NCBI GenBank assembly: GCA_052173415.1
Contig: JBQMYQ010000002.1
Coordinates: 16,591 to 80,590, forward strand
Direction: 5' to 3'
Origin: Wolinella sp052173415
Lineage (GTDB): Bacteria; Campylobacterota; Campylobacteria; Campylobacterales; Helicobacteraceae
Length of the DNA: 64,000 nt
Made by a program: the position numbers and the translations under genes. Of the stretch, positions 33,991 to 42,589 are shown in pieces; the stretch's first letter is position 1; the number at the start of each line of letters is the position of its first letter. The notes under the pieces are model-generated. The model saw only the letters and a list, made by a program, of their open reading frames with translations. It had not been told where the DNA came from and did no database searches.

Positions 33991-34917
33991 TTAGTTAATC
34001 TTCCCCGCGCTGCCGAGAATCTGCATACGCTCAACCATCACGCTCTTCATCGCTTTCATCGCAGGAGTGAAGAACTTTCGCAAATCAAACTGCGTGTTGT
34101 CCTCATTTGCGACCTTTCGCACCTCCGCCATGAACGCAATCCTAAGATCCGTATCGGTATTGACTTTGTTGATTCCGCCTTTAACCGCCTCTTTCAAAAA
34201 GGCAAACGGCACACCCTTACTTCCCTTGAGATCCCCACCCGTGCTGAGAAATGCCTCTTTCACATAATCGGGAATCGCACTCGCACCATGGAGCACCAGT
34301 GGGATATTCGTGCGACGTTTTACCTCTTGCAGGCGCTCAAAATCAAGCTTTGGCTCGCCCTTAAACTTAAACGCCCCATGACTCGTCCCAATCGCAGGCG
34401 CGAGGAAATCCACGCCACTCTCTTTGACAAACTGCTCCGCCTCTGCGGGATTAACAAGCACCGCGTCTTTTTCATTGACGCTGATGTTATCTTCGATTCC
34501 CATGAGTCGCCCAAGCTCCGCCTCCACGCTCACACCGCACGCATGCGCCATCTCCACGACACGTTTGGTCTCGTGGAGATTTTCGGCAAAAGGATGGTGA
34601 CTCGCATCAATCATAACGGATGTAAATCCCGCTCTAACCGCCTTTGCACAGCTCTCATAGCTCGTGCCGTGATCCAAATGAAGTGCTACAGGAATATGCG
34701 GGAATCGAGCCGATAAAAGCCGAACAAGCCCGACTGCAACGTCGATTCCCATATATTTAATCGCACCCTCGCTCGCCTGCACAATAATCGGGGAATCCGC
34801 CTCATTAGCCGCCTCAAAAATAGCATTCAACATCTCAAAATCGACAAAATTAAACGCCCCGACGCCATAGCCCTCTTCGTGTGCCTTCTGTAAAATCTCA
34901 CTCCCGCTTCTTAGCAT
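33991..34917 (-). CDS. fba: Fructose-bisphosphate aldolase, class II
   Basis: Zinc-dependent aldolase of glycolysis and gluconeogenesis. The 308 residues show VALHLDHGTSYE with the zinc-binding histidine, SVMIDASHHPFAEN, AIGTSHGAFKFK and VLHGASAIP, then the phosphate site. Length and motifs match the Helicobacter enzyme. It follows the PEB4-like gene by 20 bases and is followed by a hairpin, then efp. The same neighbours occur in H. pylori. Confidence 0.97.
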   Translation of the reverse strand: MLRSGSEILQKAHEEGYGVGAFNFVDFEMLNAIFEAANEADSPIIVQASEGAIKYMGIDVAVGLVRLLSARFPHIPVALHLDHGTSYESCAKAVRAGFTSVMIDASHHPFAENLHETKRVVEMAHACGVSVEAELGRLMGIEDNISVNEKDAVLVNPAEAEQFVKESGVDFLAPAIGTSHGAFKFKGEPKLDFERLQEVKRRTNIPLVLHGASAIPDYVKEAFLSTGGDLKGSKGVPFAFLKEAVKGGINKVNTDTDLRIAFMAEVRKVANEDNTQFDLRKFFTPAMKAMKSVMVERMQILGSAGKIN

Positions 34918-34937
34918 GACTACTCCTTAAGAGGCGA

Positions 34938-35750
34938 CTACTTGAACGTAACTTGCGCTTTATCTCTTAGCTTCTTAGCAATCCCAGAGACATGCTCTCT
35001 GAACTTCTGAAGTCGCAAATTCTGCTCAATTTGTGGCTTGACCTCTTCAAAGGGGAGCACACCCTGAGGTTTCTTGTCCTCGACCAAAATCACATGATAG
35101 CCAAACTGCGTTTTCACGGGCGTTTTAGTGTATGTGCCTTTTTTGAGCGCAAACGCTGCATTGGCAAATTCAGGCACCATCTGCTCTTTGCTGAATTCCC
35201 CGAGATCGCCACCATTAGCCGCACCCGGATCTTTGGATTTACTCTTTGCAAGCTCGCTAAATTTCTCACTTAGCTTCGCACCCGCCTTGCTAAGCTCAGC
35301 AATAATCGCTTTTGCCTCTTTTTCGCTCTCGACTAGAATATGTTTCGCGCTTACGGTTTCAGGCTGAGTGAAACGCTCTCTGTTTTCATTATAAAAGGCG
35401 CGAATATCACCTTCAGCGACCTTGAGGCTGTCGATTTGCTTTCGCATCCACACTTCAAGCATCAAATCCTCTTTACTCTCCTCAAGCGCTTCTTTGAAAG
35501 CCTTATCGTTTTGGATTCCCTCTTTTTTCGCCTGTTTTGCGAGCAGTTTTCGCTCAATTGCCTGACTTAGCACCTGCTTTTGAACATCTTCAGGAAGCTG
35601 CTCATAGCTCACACCGGGACTTCCACGCAACACCAATGCAACATCCTTATCACCGACCTCTTCGCCATCAACGATTGCCAATGTTTTCGCATTCGCACCC
35701 GCGCCAAAAAGCAACACCGCCAACACCACGCTACCAACTAATCTATTCAT
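34938..35750 (-). CDS. Periplasmic peptidyl-prolyl isomerase, PEB4/SurA-like
   Basis: Periplasmic folding factor for outer-membrane proteins. The 270 residues contain a signal peptide (about 1-21, ending GANA), a helical SurA-like N-domain (about 25-120), and a parvulin domain (about 130-230) with SAKHILVESEKEA, GGDLGEFSKEQMVPEFANAAF and TQFGYHVILVEDK. It resembles Campylobacter PEB4 and the H. pylori protein at the same place. GGAG upstream supports ATG 35750. Confidence 0.93.
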   Translation of the reverse strand: MNRLVGSVVLAVLLFGAGANAKTLAIVDGEEVGDKDVALVLRGSPGVSYEQLPEDVQKQVLSQAIERKLLAKQAKKEGIQNDKAFKEALEESKEDLMLEVWMRKQIDSLKVAEGDIRAFYNENRERFTQPETVSAKHILVESEKEAKAIIAELSKAGAKLSEKFSELAKSKSKDPGAANGGDLGEFSKEQMVPEFANAAFALKKGTYTKTPVKTQFGYHVILVEDKKPQGVLPFEEVKPQIEQNLRLQKFREHVSGIAKKLRDKAQVTFK

Positions 35751-35833
35751 CTTTCTCTCCATTTTTTTAAAATCAATGCGCGTCTATTGTAATATAACAC
35801 GACTTAAATGCCATTTGGTAAGCGAGGATTCCC

Positions 35834-36556
35834 GTGGATTATCACGATCAAATTTCCCATAATCAAATTTTCCAGCGTGCGTGGCGCGATGCACGCTCGC
35901 CCTCCATGCTATTTTTAGCCCTTTTGCCTCTTTTAATCAGCGCGTTGGTCGCTTATATGAGCTTTGGAGCGGTGGATTTAGCCCTCAAAGAGTGGCTTAG
36001 GGCGATTCTTGATTCCCATGCGCTCTATGCGTGGGTAGAATCGTTACTCTCACATCTGCTTAACCTCGTCTCATTTGTGGGAATCCTCCTCGTGGCGATC
36101 TTCCTTGTCCTCATCGTGCAGCTATTTTTGGGGATCTTTTACGCCCCGATTATCATTCGATTCGTCCATGCGCGCTACTACTCCGAGCTAGAGCTAAACA
36201 GCGGGGAATCGCTCCTCTCTTCCTTGCGCGAATTTGTAAAAATCTTCTTTAGATTCCTGCTTAGAATGCTCATATGCCTGCCCTTAAGCTTGATTCCTTT
36301 TTTAGGAGCGATTGTTTGGATCCTGCTTACTTTTTACTTTTTTTATCACACCATGATGCTTGATGTTGCAGGATCAATCCTCACAAATGCGCAAAAGTCA
36401 GAACTGGAATTTCGCAAGAGATGGGAAATGCGCCGATTCTTAGCGGGAATCTACCTCCTAGGGTTTATCCCGTTTCTTAATCTCTTTACGCCCATTTTTC
36501 AGATTCTTCTGCTTACGCACTTTTTAATGTGTCAAAAAAGGGAGCTATTTTCCTAA
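35834..36556 (+). CDS. EI24/CysZ-like membrane protein
   Basis: The 240 residues have four to five membrane segments (about 22-48, 68-105, 140-170, 203-228) separated by short loops, in the pattern of the EI24 family that includes the sulfate permease CysZ. Substrate is not established for this group. It uses a GTG start after AGGA and overlaps the convergent mnmE end by 12 bases. The same gene lies near the PEB4-like gene in H. pylori. Confidence 0.8.
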   Translation: MDYHDQISHNQIFQRAWRDARSPSMLFLALLPLLISALVAYMSFGAVDLALKEWLRAILDSHALYAWVESLLSHLLNLVSFVGILLVAIFLVLIVQLFLGIFYAPIIIRFVHARYYSELELNSGESLLSSLREFVKIFFRFLLRMLICLPLSLIPFLGAIVWILLTFYFFYHTMMLDVAGSILTNAQKSELEFRKRWEMRRFLAGIYLLGFIPFLNLFTPIFQILLLTHFLMCQKRELFS

Positions 36557-37894
36557 GCAAAACTCGCTAAACATCGCATCTAAAAGCTCGCTATTCTCAT
36601 AGGGTCTTGTGATGGAAGCGATTTTTGCAAGCGCCTCGTGAATATGGTAGGCAAAAAGCTCCAGCTCGCCACTCTCCAGTCGCTCGCGCGCCTCGCAAAG
36701 TGCCTTAGTCGCGCCACTAAGTGCCTCACTTTGTCGCGTGGAAGTGAGCAAAAACTCTTCGCCATGATTTTTGGAATCAAGCCACGCCTTAATCTCCTCC
36801 AAAAGCCCTTCAATCTCGCCCTTTTGCGCGGATATATAGCGATGTGGATAGGCTAGAAGCTCCTCATCATGCGCTACTTTGGGCAGGTCACTTTTGTTAA
36901 AAAGCACCAAAACAAAGCACGATTCCCCAAGCTCCTTTAACAGCTCTTTGATACGCCTGTCTTCGTCCTGAAGCGGCTCACTCACATCAAAAAGCGCGAG
37001 CACCACATCGCTATCACGCACGGCTTTAAGCGTGCGAGAAATCCCCAAAAGCTCGATTTCATCGCACGATTCTCGGATTCCTGCCGTGTCAATAATCTTA
37101 ATGAGATGATCACCCAGATGGAAGCTCTCCTCAATCGTATCGCGGGTCGTGCCGGGAATCGCGCTCACAATGGATCGTTCCTGCATCAAAATAGCATTAA
37201 GTAGCGAGCTTTTCCCGACATTTGGACGCCCAATAAGCGAAAGGCGCACCCCCTCAAGAGTGCGGCGACTTGAGGCTTGAATGGTGCTTTGTAGCTTCTG
37301 CGCAAGGCTAGATAGCCGCTCATCAAGCTGTTTTAGGAGATCGGGCGGGAGATCCTCCTCGGCATAATCAATACTCACCTCGGCAAAAGCGAGAGCTTGC
37401 AGGAGCGATTCCCGAATGCTAGTAAGGTATTCCAAAAGCGCGCCTTTAAGCTGACGCACGAGAATCTTGCGTGCACTCTCACTTTTTGCGTTAATGAGCT
37501 GCGCCACCGCCTCGGCTTGAGAGAGATCGATGCGCCCATTTAAAAACGCACGATAGGTAAATTCCCCAGCGCGCGCCACTCTTGCACCAAGCGACAAAAC
37601 CTCCTCGATAATCTTGCGCGCAGTGAGCACGCCCCCGTGGCACTGTATCTCCACCACATCTTCGGCAGTGTAGCTGTGCGGGGCTTGGAAGTAGATAATA
37701 ATCGCCTCATCAATCATCTCCCCCTTACGATCTTTGAGAATCGACAAAGTCGCATGCCTAGGGGTAAAAAAGGTGCGTGAAGTTAGCGAACACGCGATGT
37801 TTAGCGCCCGATTCCCGCTAATTTTAACGACTGCAAGCGCACCGATTCCTGTAGGGGTAGCAAGGGCTACAATGGTCTCATTCGCCTCACTCAT
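36545..37894 (-). CDS. mnmE: tRNA modification GTPase MnmE
   Basis: With MnmG it modifies the wobble uridine of some tRNAs. The 449 residues have the folate-binding N-domain (ALATPTGIGALAVVKISG, APHSYTAEDVVEIQCHGG), the G domain with GRPNVGKSSL, TTRDTIEES and DTAGIRE, and the C-terminal FCLGK with the functional cysteine. It follows jag by 12 bases at the end of the rpmH cluster. Confidence 0.98.
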   Translation of the reverse strand: MSEANETIVALATPTGIGALAVVKISGNRALNIACSLTSRTFFTPRHATLSILKDRKGEMIDEAIIIYFQAPHSYTAEDVVEIQCHGGVLTARKIIEEVLSLGARVARAGEFTYRAFLNGRIDLSQAEAVAQLINAKSESARKILVRQLKGALLEYLTSIRESLLQALAFAEVSIDYAEEDLPPDLLKQLDERLSSLAQKLQSTIQASSRRTLEGVRLSLIGRPNVGKSSLLNAILMQERSIVSAIPGTTRDTIEESFHLGDHLIKIIDTAGIRESCDEIELLGISRTLKAVRDSDVVLALFDVSEPLQDEDRRIKELLKELGESCFVLVLFNKSDLPKVAHDEELLAYPHRYISAQKGEIEGLLEEIKAWLDSKNHGEEFLLTSTRQSEALSGATKALCEARERLESGELELFAYHIHEALAKIASITRPYENSELLDAMFSEFCLGK

Positions 37895-37906
37895 GAAAGT
37901 GCAGAT

Positions 37907-38962
37907 TTAGCGGGCAAAATCATTGACAATCACGTAGCGTTCCCCTTCGCTATCTAGGCGAAACGAGACATATTTATCGGGAAACTCCTCGCGCAAATGT
38001 CGCAACGCAATATGTGCTAAAACGCCATCAAGCGGGCGCGTCTGCCCTTTGCCAAATCGCTTGATATTCTCCACCACAGGAGCGAGATAATTGCGGATCA
38101 TCTCCTCTTGATTCCTCAAAAATTCCGCGATCTCAAGGCGAACCATCAAGCCGTATTTGCTGTTGATCCAGTTGAAAAGCAGGTAGGATATTGCCTTATA
38201 ACGATAGCCCTCTTTGCCGATCAAAAGCGCGGACTCTTCACCCCTAAACTCGACATAGAGGGTATTTTCATCAAAAGGGCTGACATGAATGCGCTCGATT
38301 TTGAAAGGAAGCTTGGCAAAAAGTATATTAAGCTCATCTTCCACATCACGAGCAATGGTATCAATATCCTCATCGGATTGGAAAAAGCTCTCGTCAATGG
38401 AGGATTGAAGCCGCTCAAAGGAAGCGGAAAGATTTAACGTATATTGCTTAGGAGTATCACCTGATTGGCTACTTGGCGAAAGCGACGCAGACCTTGTGTG
38501 CTCCTCTTCTTTTAAAATGGCAGGGCGCGCCTCCTGCTCCTTTATATAAGAGGCAACATAATCGCTCTCATCACGCTTGTGGGCAGATTCCTCATTTTTA
38601 CAGGAATCGCGCACACGGGAATCTTGCCTATGAAAATCACGCTTAAAGTCGCCACTTTTATAGGAATCGCGTCCATTCTGAGCTCTTTTGTAATAGCTTT
38701 CTCTTTTTTTATTAGGAGTTTTTAAGGAATCTCCTCGCTCCCTTTCTTGCGCAAATGGAGCGGGAATCCTGGTGTTTTCTTTTGTCTTTTGGTCAGAGTT
38801 TAGTGGGCAAGCGACAATCTCTGCATTTTTTTTACCAAAGCCCAAAAAGCCCGCACTGGGCTGCTGTATCACTTCATATTCAAGATCAGTTACCGAGCAA
38901 GAGAGCTCCTGCGCCGCCCTGAGCAACGCCTCTTCGATGGTTTTTGCTTCAAGCCTAATCAT
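37907..38962 (-). CDS. jag: Jag (KhpB) RNA-binding protein
   Basis: RNA-binding protein usually encoded beside yidC. The 351 residues show a Jag-N domain (1-50, with GFLGFGKKNAEIV), a long polar linker (about 55-205), a KH domain (about 225-285, with ESALLIGKEGYRYKAISYL) and an R3H domain at the end. The linker DNA carries six GGAATC words within 183 bases, which write repeated DS and IP residue pairs. ATG 38962 is chosen because the Jag-N domain begins there and yidC ends at 38973. Confidence 0.93.
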   Translation of the reverse strand: MIRLEAKTIEEALLRAAQELSCSVTDLEYEVIQQPSAGFLGFGKKNAEIVACPLNSDQKTKENTRIPAPFAQERERGDSLKTPNKKRESYYKRAQNGRDSYKSGDFKRDFHRQDSRVRDSCKNEESAHKRDESDYVASYIKEQEARPAILKEEEHTRSASLSPSSQSGDTPKQYTLNLSASFERLQSSIDESFFQSDEDIDTIARDVEDELNILFAKLPFKIERIHVSPFDENTLYVEFRGEESALLIGKEGYRYKAISYLLFNWINSKYGLMVRLEIAEFLRNQEEMIRNYLAPVVENIKRFGKGQTRPLDGVLAHIALRHLREEFPDKYVSFRLDSEGERYVIVNDFAR

Positions 38963-38972
38963 CTCAAAAACC

Positions 38973-40577
38973 TCACGAACGCGCTTTGTGCTCGGCAAGA
39001 TCCGAGTGCTTTTTATTCTCAAGATGCTTATTGATAAAAAGCTGCTGCGCGATGGAAAATACGTTGCTCACAAACCAGTATAGCACGAGCCCGGAGGGGA
39101 ATGTAACAAAGAAAAACGTAAAAATCACAGGCAGGAATTTAAATACTTTCTCCTGCATCGGGTCGCTAAAGGTCGTGGGCGTGAGGTGCTGCTGAACATA
39201 CATGGAGATTCCCATAAGTAGTGGCAGGACGAAATAGGGATCCATCGCGGATAGATCGACGATCCAAAACTCCCACTCCGCGCCCTTAAGCTCGATGGCA
39301 TTATAAAGCACGCGATAGATTGCGAAAAATATAGGCATCTGTAAAAGGAGTGGCAAGCACCCACCCATGGGATTTGCATCATGCTTTTTGTAAAGTTCCA
39401 TCATGTGGATTTGGAGTTTTTGCGGATCACCTTTATATTTTTCCTGAATCTCCTTCATCTTCGGCGCGATGTCTTTAAGCTTCTGCATGGATACCATGCC
39501 CTTATAAGTGAGAGGAAATAGCACAATCCTCACGATAAGCGTCAGTAGCACGATCGCCCAACCCCAGTTGCCACAATAGCGATAGAGCCAATCAAGCAAC
39601 AAAAACAGCGGGCGCGCAAAAAATGTAATAAATCCATACTCCACCACATCAGTGAGCATGGGATTAATGTTTTTGAGCGTGTGATACTCCTTTGCTCCTA
39701 GGAATCCAGAAACCTCAAGCGAACCGCTTGCCTCAATAAAGGGCTCAGGATTCCTGCTTGAATCCCTGCCGATAATCACGCGCATACCCTCTTTTTTTGG
39801 CGTGTAGAGAAGCGAAGTGTAATACCGATCCGCACTCGCGACAAAAAAAGCTCCCTCAAAAACCTCGCTCTTATCGGGAGCATCCCCATCTTCTGTAGTG
39901 TGAATCGTCTGATCGCTCTCCTTGACTACAACTCCACTAAAAGCAAATCGATCACTCTCTGCCACGGGACGACTGCCGGGCGAGAGGTAGAGGCGTTCTT
40001 TAGATTCCCCCATGTCTATGGAGAGGTCATAACGTCCGTTCGGATAGATCGTAAGGTGTTTAGTAAGGCGTGCCTTCCCAAGCTCTTGTGTAAGAATGAT
40101 CGTCTCAGGACGCTCGCCAATCTCCACAGATGAGCGATCTGCACTATATCGCACCGTGCGCGAATGGGCATTAAGCGCGGAATCAGCAAAGCGAACCTCC
40201 AAGGGGCGAAGGGTCGCAAGCGGGTCTAAAAGTGCGAGCTCCTTGGTGTCTCTTAAATACTTTGCCTCCTTGAGATAGATCTGTGAAATGCGCCCAAGCG
40301 AATCAATCTCTAGGCGAAACTGTTTTGCATAAACTCTCGCGATCACATCGCCCACATCACCTTGAGGAGCAATCTTCTGCTCCAAAACCTGAGAATCCAC
40401 GGAGAGATTCTCGACAGGGGCGCGATTCTCAAGCTGCGCTCTAGGCGCATTCGTGGTGGATTCCTTAGGTGTGGGAGGAGCGAAAAAATAGGAATAGGGG
40501 ATAAAAAATAGAAGCGAAAGTGTGGTGGCGATCAAAATCCTCACCTGTAAGCTGAGCTTGTCTAACTTGTTAAACAC
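38973..40577 (-). CDS. yidC: Membrane protein insertase YidC
   Basis: Inserts and folds inner-membrane proteins. The 534 residues start with one membrane segment, then the large periplasmic domain (about 30-310), and a conserved insertase core with LYRYCGNWGWAIVLLTLIVR, FPLTYKGMVSMQKLKDIAPKM and MGGCLPLLLQMPIFFAIYRVL, including the positively charged groove arginine. The order yidD-yidC-jag-mnmE is standard. Start ATG 40577. Confidence 0.98.
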   Translation of the reverse strand: MFNKLDKLSLQVRILIATTLSLLFFIPYSYFFAPPTPKESTTNAPRAQLENRAPVENLSVDSQVLEQKIAPQGDVGDVIARVYAKQFRLEIDSLGRISQIYLKEAKYLRDTKELALLDPLATLRPLEVRFADSALNAHSRTVRYSADRSSVEIGERPETIILTQELGKARLTKHLTIYPNGRYDLSIDMGESKERLYLSPGSRPVAESDRFAFSGVVVKESDQTIHTTEDGDAPDKSEVFEGAFFVASADRYYTSLLYTPKKEGMRVIIGRDSSRNPEPFIEASGSLEVSGFLGAKEYHTLKNINPMLTDVVEYGFITFFARPLFLLLDWLYRYCGNWGWAIVLLTLIVRIVLFPLTYKGMVSMQKLKDIAPKMKEIQEKYKGDPQKLQIHMMELYKKHDANPMGGCLPLLLQMPIFFAIYRVLYNAIELKGAEWEFWIVDLSAMDPYFVLPLLMGISMYVQQHLTPTTFSDPMQEKVFKFLPVIFTFFFVTFPSGLVLYWFVSNVFSIAQQLFINKHLENKKHSDLAEHKARS

Positions 40578-40600
40578 GGAATTTGCCTTGTTATAGTAAT

Positions 40601-40933
40601 TTAGTGTAATCTCTTGATAAGATAAAATTTTCCTTTAATACTCCAATCGCTCCTCTGCTCAAGGGGAATTAGCCACACGCAGATTGCCCGCGGAGCTACA
40701 AAAGTAGGGGTGAGCTTTTTTGAAACAATCGGATAGTCAATCCCTCCAATAAAGAGCGAATTGCACCGCGTAACCCTCGCTAAAACCTTAGGAATCGCGC
40801 TCCATATGTTTGAATACTTAAAAAGCCACAACGCATACTCAGAACACGAGGGATAGTAGCGACACGATGGGTGTTTGAGCGGAGAGATAAACCTCTGATA
40901 AAAGGCAATGATTCCCAAAAAAAGCGCACGCAT
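40601..40933 (-). CDS. yidD: Membrane protein insertion efficiency factor YidD
   Basis: Small membrane-associated protein that aids YidC. The 110 residues begin MRALFLGIIAFYQRFISPLK and contain the signature SCRYYPSCSEYAL with conserved cysteines, followed by RVTRCNSLFIGGIDYP, the third-cysteine motif. The C-terminal 35 residues extend beyond the usual domain. It follows rnpA by eight bases. Confidence 0.95.
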   Translation of the reverse strand: MRALFLGIIAFYQRFISPLKHPSCRYYPSCSEYALWLFKYSNIWSAIPKVLARVTRCNSLFIGGIDYPIVSKKLTPTFVAPRAICVWLIPLEQRSDWSIKGKFYLIKRLH

Positions 40934-40941
40934 CTTAAGCT

Positions 40942-41307
40942 CTAATCCACAAACTCTCGATGCCTCTCGTCTTCTTGGGCATGGGTATCAATTTTAAGCC
41001 TCCTAAGCGCGTAGAGAAAATCCCGCTCCAAAAGTCTAAACTCCATCTCTACTGAAGGAGCTTTCGCCACAATGACAACGATTCCCCCCTTGAGACGGGG
41101 CGCATAAAGGCGATAGAGTGCCCTTAATCTTCGCTTAGCAAAGTTGCGCTTTATGGCGTTCCCGACCCGCTTTGAGATCGTAAAACCCACCCTCTTCTCT
41201 TGCGAAGGAGTATAAAAAAGAACAAAGCCCAAAGTGTGAAACTTCAAGCCATTTTGATAAACACGCTCAAATTCTTTGCTGTGTTTGAGCTTCTCTGCAG
41301 AGCCTAT
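40942..41307 (-). CDS. rnpA: Ribonuclease P protein component, with no normal start codon
   Basis: Protein subunit of RNase P, which trims tRNA 5' ends. The core (VGFTISKRVGNAIKRNFAKRRLRAL) is unmistakable. The conserved N-terminal part, LKHSKEFERVYQNGLKFHTL, is also present, but no ATG, GTG or TTG precedes it before the in-frame stop. The first normal start is a TTG inside it, which would remove the conserved helix. The best candidate is ATA at 41307: it overlaps the rpmH stop as ATAG and has AGAAGG eight bases upstream. The coordinates use that start, which is an inference. If it is wrong, the TTG at 41247 is the alternative. Confidence 0.85.
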   Translation of the reverse strand: MGSAEKLKHSKEFERVYQNGLKFHTLGFVLFYTPSQEKRVGFTISKRVGNAIKRNFAKRRLRALYRLYAPRLKGGIVVIVAKAPSVEMEFRLLERDFLYALRRLKIDTHAQEDERHREFVD

Positions 41308-41438
41308 ACGGCGAGCCTTCTGCGACCCTGCGCACGTCTAGCGTTAATAATTTTCCGACCGTTTTTTGTTTTCATACGCACTCTAAAGCCGTGCGTCCGC
41401 TTCTTTGGGGTATTATGGGGCTGATATGTCCGCTTCAT
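41304..41438 (-). CDS. rpmH: 50S ribosomal protein L34
   Basis: The 44 residues begin MKRTYQPHNTPKKRTHGFRV and end ARRAQGRRRLAV, a full-length and typical L34, whose small size hides it from simple scans. AAAGG nine bases upstream supports ATG 41438. It is the first gene of the rpmH-rnpA-yidD-yidC-jag-mnmE unit, with the rnpA start overlapping its stop. Confidence 0.98.
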   Translation of the reverse strand: MKRTYQPHNTPKKRTHGFRVRMKTKNGRKIINARRAQGRRRLAV

Positions 41439-41482
41439 TCTTAGAAACCTTTCCAAAAATATTTAAAAGTTTTTGAAAGTGA

Positions 41483-41488
41483 ATTTTA
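41483..41488 (-). promoter_or_regulatory. Probable -10 box for the rpmH operon
   Basis: TAAAAT on the minus strand within an AT-rich region, 45 bases upstream of the rpmH start. Confidence 0.5.
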
Positions 41489-41746
41489 TCCCTAATTTAC
41501 TTAAATTCCAAACACCTAACTCAACCCCTGTCTGTGCCGTGATTACAGGGGGTTATCGCAACAATCTTGAGGGGTATTTTCATGCTTTTGGGCACGCGTT
41601 TGCCCACAGATTCCTAAAGATGGGGCGACAATTTTCCCAAAATTTTATCTAAACTGCTCGCTAAAAATAGCCTCATCACCCCGAGCTTACCTATCTTGAA
41701 GCATGTTTTTAAGCGTGCAAAAAGGGTAGCGATTCTCAACGTGTGC

Positions 41747-41752
41747 TAGAAT
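41747..41752 (+). promoter_or_regulatory. Probable -10 box for uppP
   Basis: TAGAAT, again continuing as TAGAATCG, 42 bases before the uppP ATG. Confidence 0.55.
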
Positions 41753-41793
41753 CGTGGGCTTTTTGTGTCAGAGTTCATTAGCAAAGGCTTGTA

Positions 41794-42564
41794 ATGGAGC
41801 TAATCCACGCCGTTATTTTGGGAATCCTTGAAGGTTTGACGGAATTTCTACCCATCTCTTCCACAGGGCATCTGATTCTTGCTTCAGACCTACTGGGGAT
41901 CGCGCAAGATGATTTTCACAAAAGCTTTGAAGTTATTATACAGCTAGGCTCGATTCTCGCAGTTCTTATACTCTTTTGGCGACGTCTTTTCGCAGGAATC
42001 GACCTCTGGCTCAAGCTCGCCCTCGCTTTTCTCCCCTCAGGCGCGCTCGGATTCCTCTTGTATAAGCAAATCAAAAGCTTCTTTGCCCCCTCCACCGTCG
42101 CCTACGCGCTCATCATCGGGGGAATCGTGCTAATATTAATCGAACATTCTAATAAAAATAAAGATTACAAAATTAACAGCATAGAAGAAATCGGCTACAA
42201 AGAGGCGTTTTTGATCGGATTCTTCCAAGCTCTCGCGATGATTCCCGGGACATCAAGAAGTGGCTCTACCATTGTTGGAGGGCTAGTTTTGGGGCTTAGC
42301 AGAAAAGTGGCGGCGGAGTTTTCATTTTTGCTCGCGATTCCCACTATGTTCATCGCAACGGGATACGATCTGTATAAAAACGCTCACACATTTACATTTG
42401 ATAACATCTCGCTACTCGCGCTGGGGTTTTTCACCGCGCTCATTTTTGCCCTCATCGCAATCAAGGGCTTTTTGCGATTCATCTCAAATTTTGATTTTAT
42501 TCCCTTTGGGGTTTATCGCATAATTTTAGGGATCGGTTTTCTCTACTTTTTGGGGATTCTTTAG
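41794..42564 (+). CDS. uppP: Undecaprenyl-diphosphate phosphatase
   Basis: Recycles the lipid carrier of cell-wall synthesis; also called BacA. The 256 residues are very hydrophobic (about seven to eight membrane segments) with the two family motifs LEGLTEFLPISSTGHLIL and IPGTSRSGSTIVGG. AAAGG before ATG 41794 supports the start. It is convergent with csd6 and separated from it by a hairpin. Confidence 0.97.
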   Translation: MELIHAVILGILEGLTEFLPISSTGHLILASDLLGIAQDDFHKSFEVIIQLGSILAVLILFWRRLFAGIDLWLKLALAFLPSGALGFLLYKQIKSFFAPSTVAYALIIGGIVLILIEHSNKNKDYKINSIEEIGYKEAFLIGFFQALAMIPGTSRSGSTIVGGLVLGLSRKVAAEFSFLLAIPTMFIATGYDLYKNAHTFTFDNISLLALGFFTALIFALIAIKGFLRFISNFDFIPFGVYRIILGIGFLYFLGIL

Positions 42565-42582
42565 CCTTTTTGGCAGGGAATC
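42555..42582. terminator. Hairpin between convergent uppP and csd6
   Basis: GATTC (42555-42559) and GAATC (42578-42582) arms, continued inward by GCC/GGC and a loop of five T residues, overlap the uppP stop and end just before the csd6 stop. The GGGG upstream and CCCC downstream could extend the stem. It suits termination in both directions. Confidence 0.6.
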
Positions 42583-42589
42583 TCGCCCC

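Larger units (their letters stand above)
41439..41793. other. 355-base gap between the divergent rpmH and uppP genes
   Basis: Contains the rpmH promoter on the left and the uppP promoter on the right. Between them is an inverted repeat, CCCCTGT (41525-41531) and ACAGGGG (41545-41551) with a 13-base loop, whose function I cannot assign. I see no coding frame, tRNA-like structure or DnaA-box cluster. Confidence 0.6.

Noticed and set aside
41247..41304. rnpA start at the TTG at 41247
   Set aside because: It would delete the conserved N-terminal helix of RnpA, which is present in frame upstream, so it is kept only as an alternative.
41525..41551. CCCCTGT/ACAGGGG inverted repeat near rpmH as part of a replication origin
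   Set aside because: rpmH lies beside dnaA and oriC in many bacteria, but no dnaA gene or cluster of DnaA boxes is seen here, and the Helicobacter origin is elsewhere.
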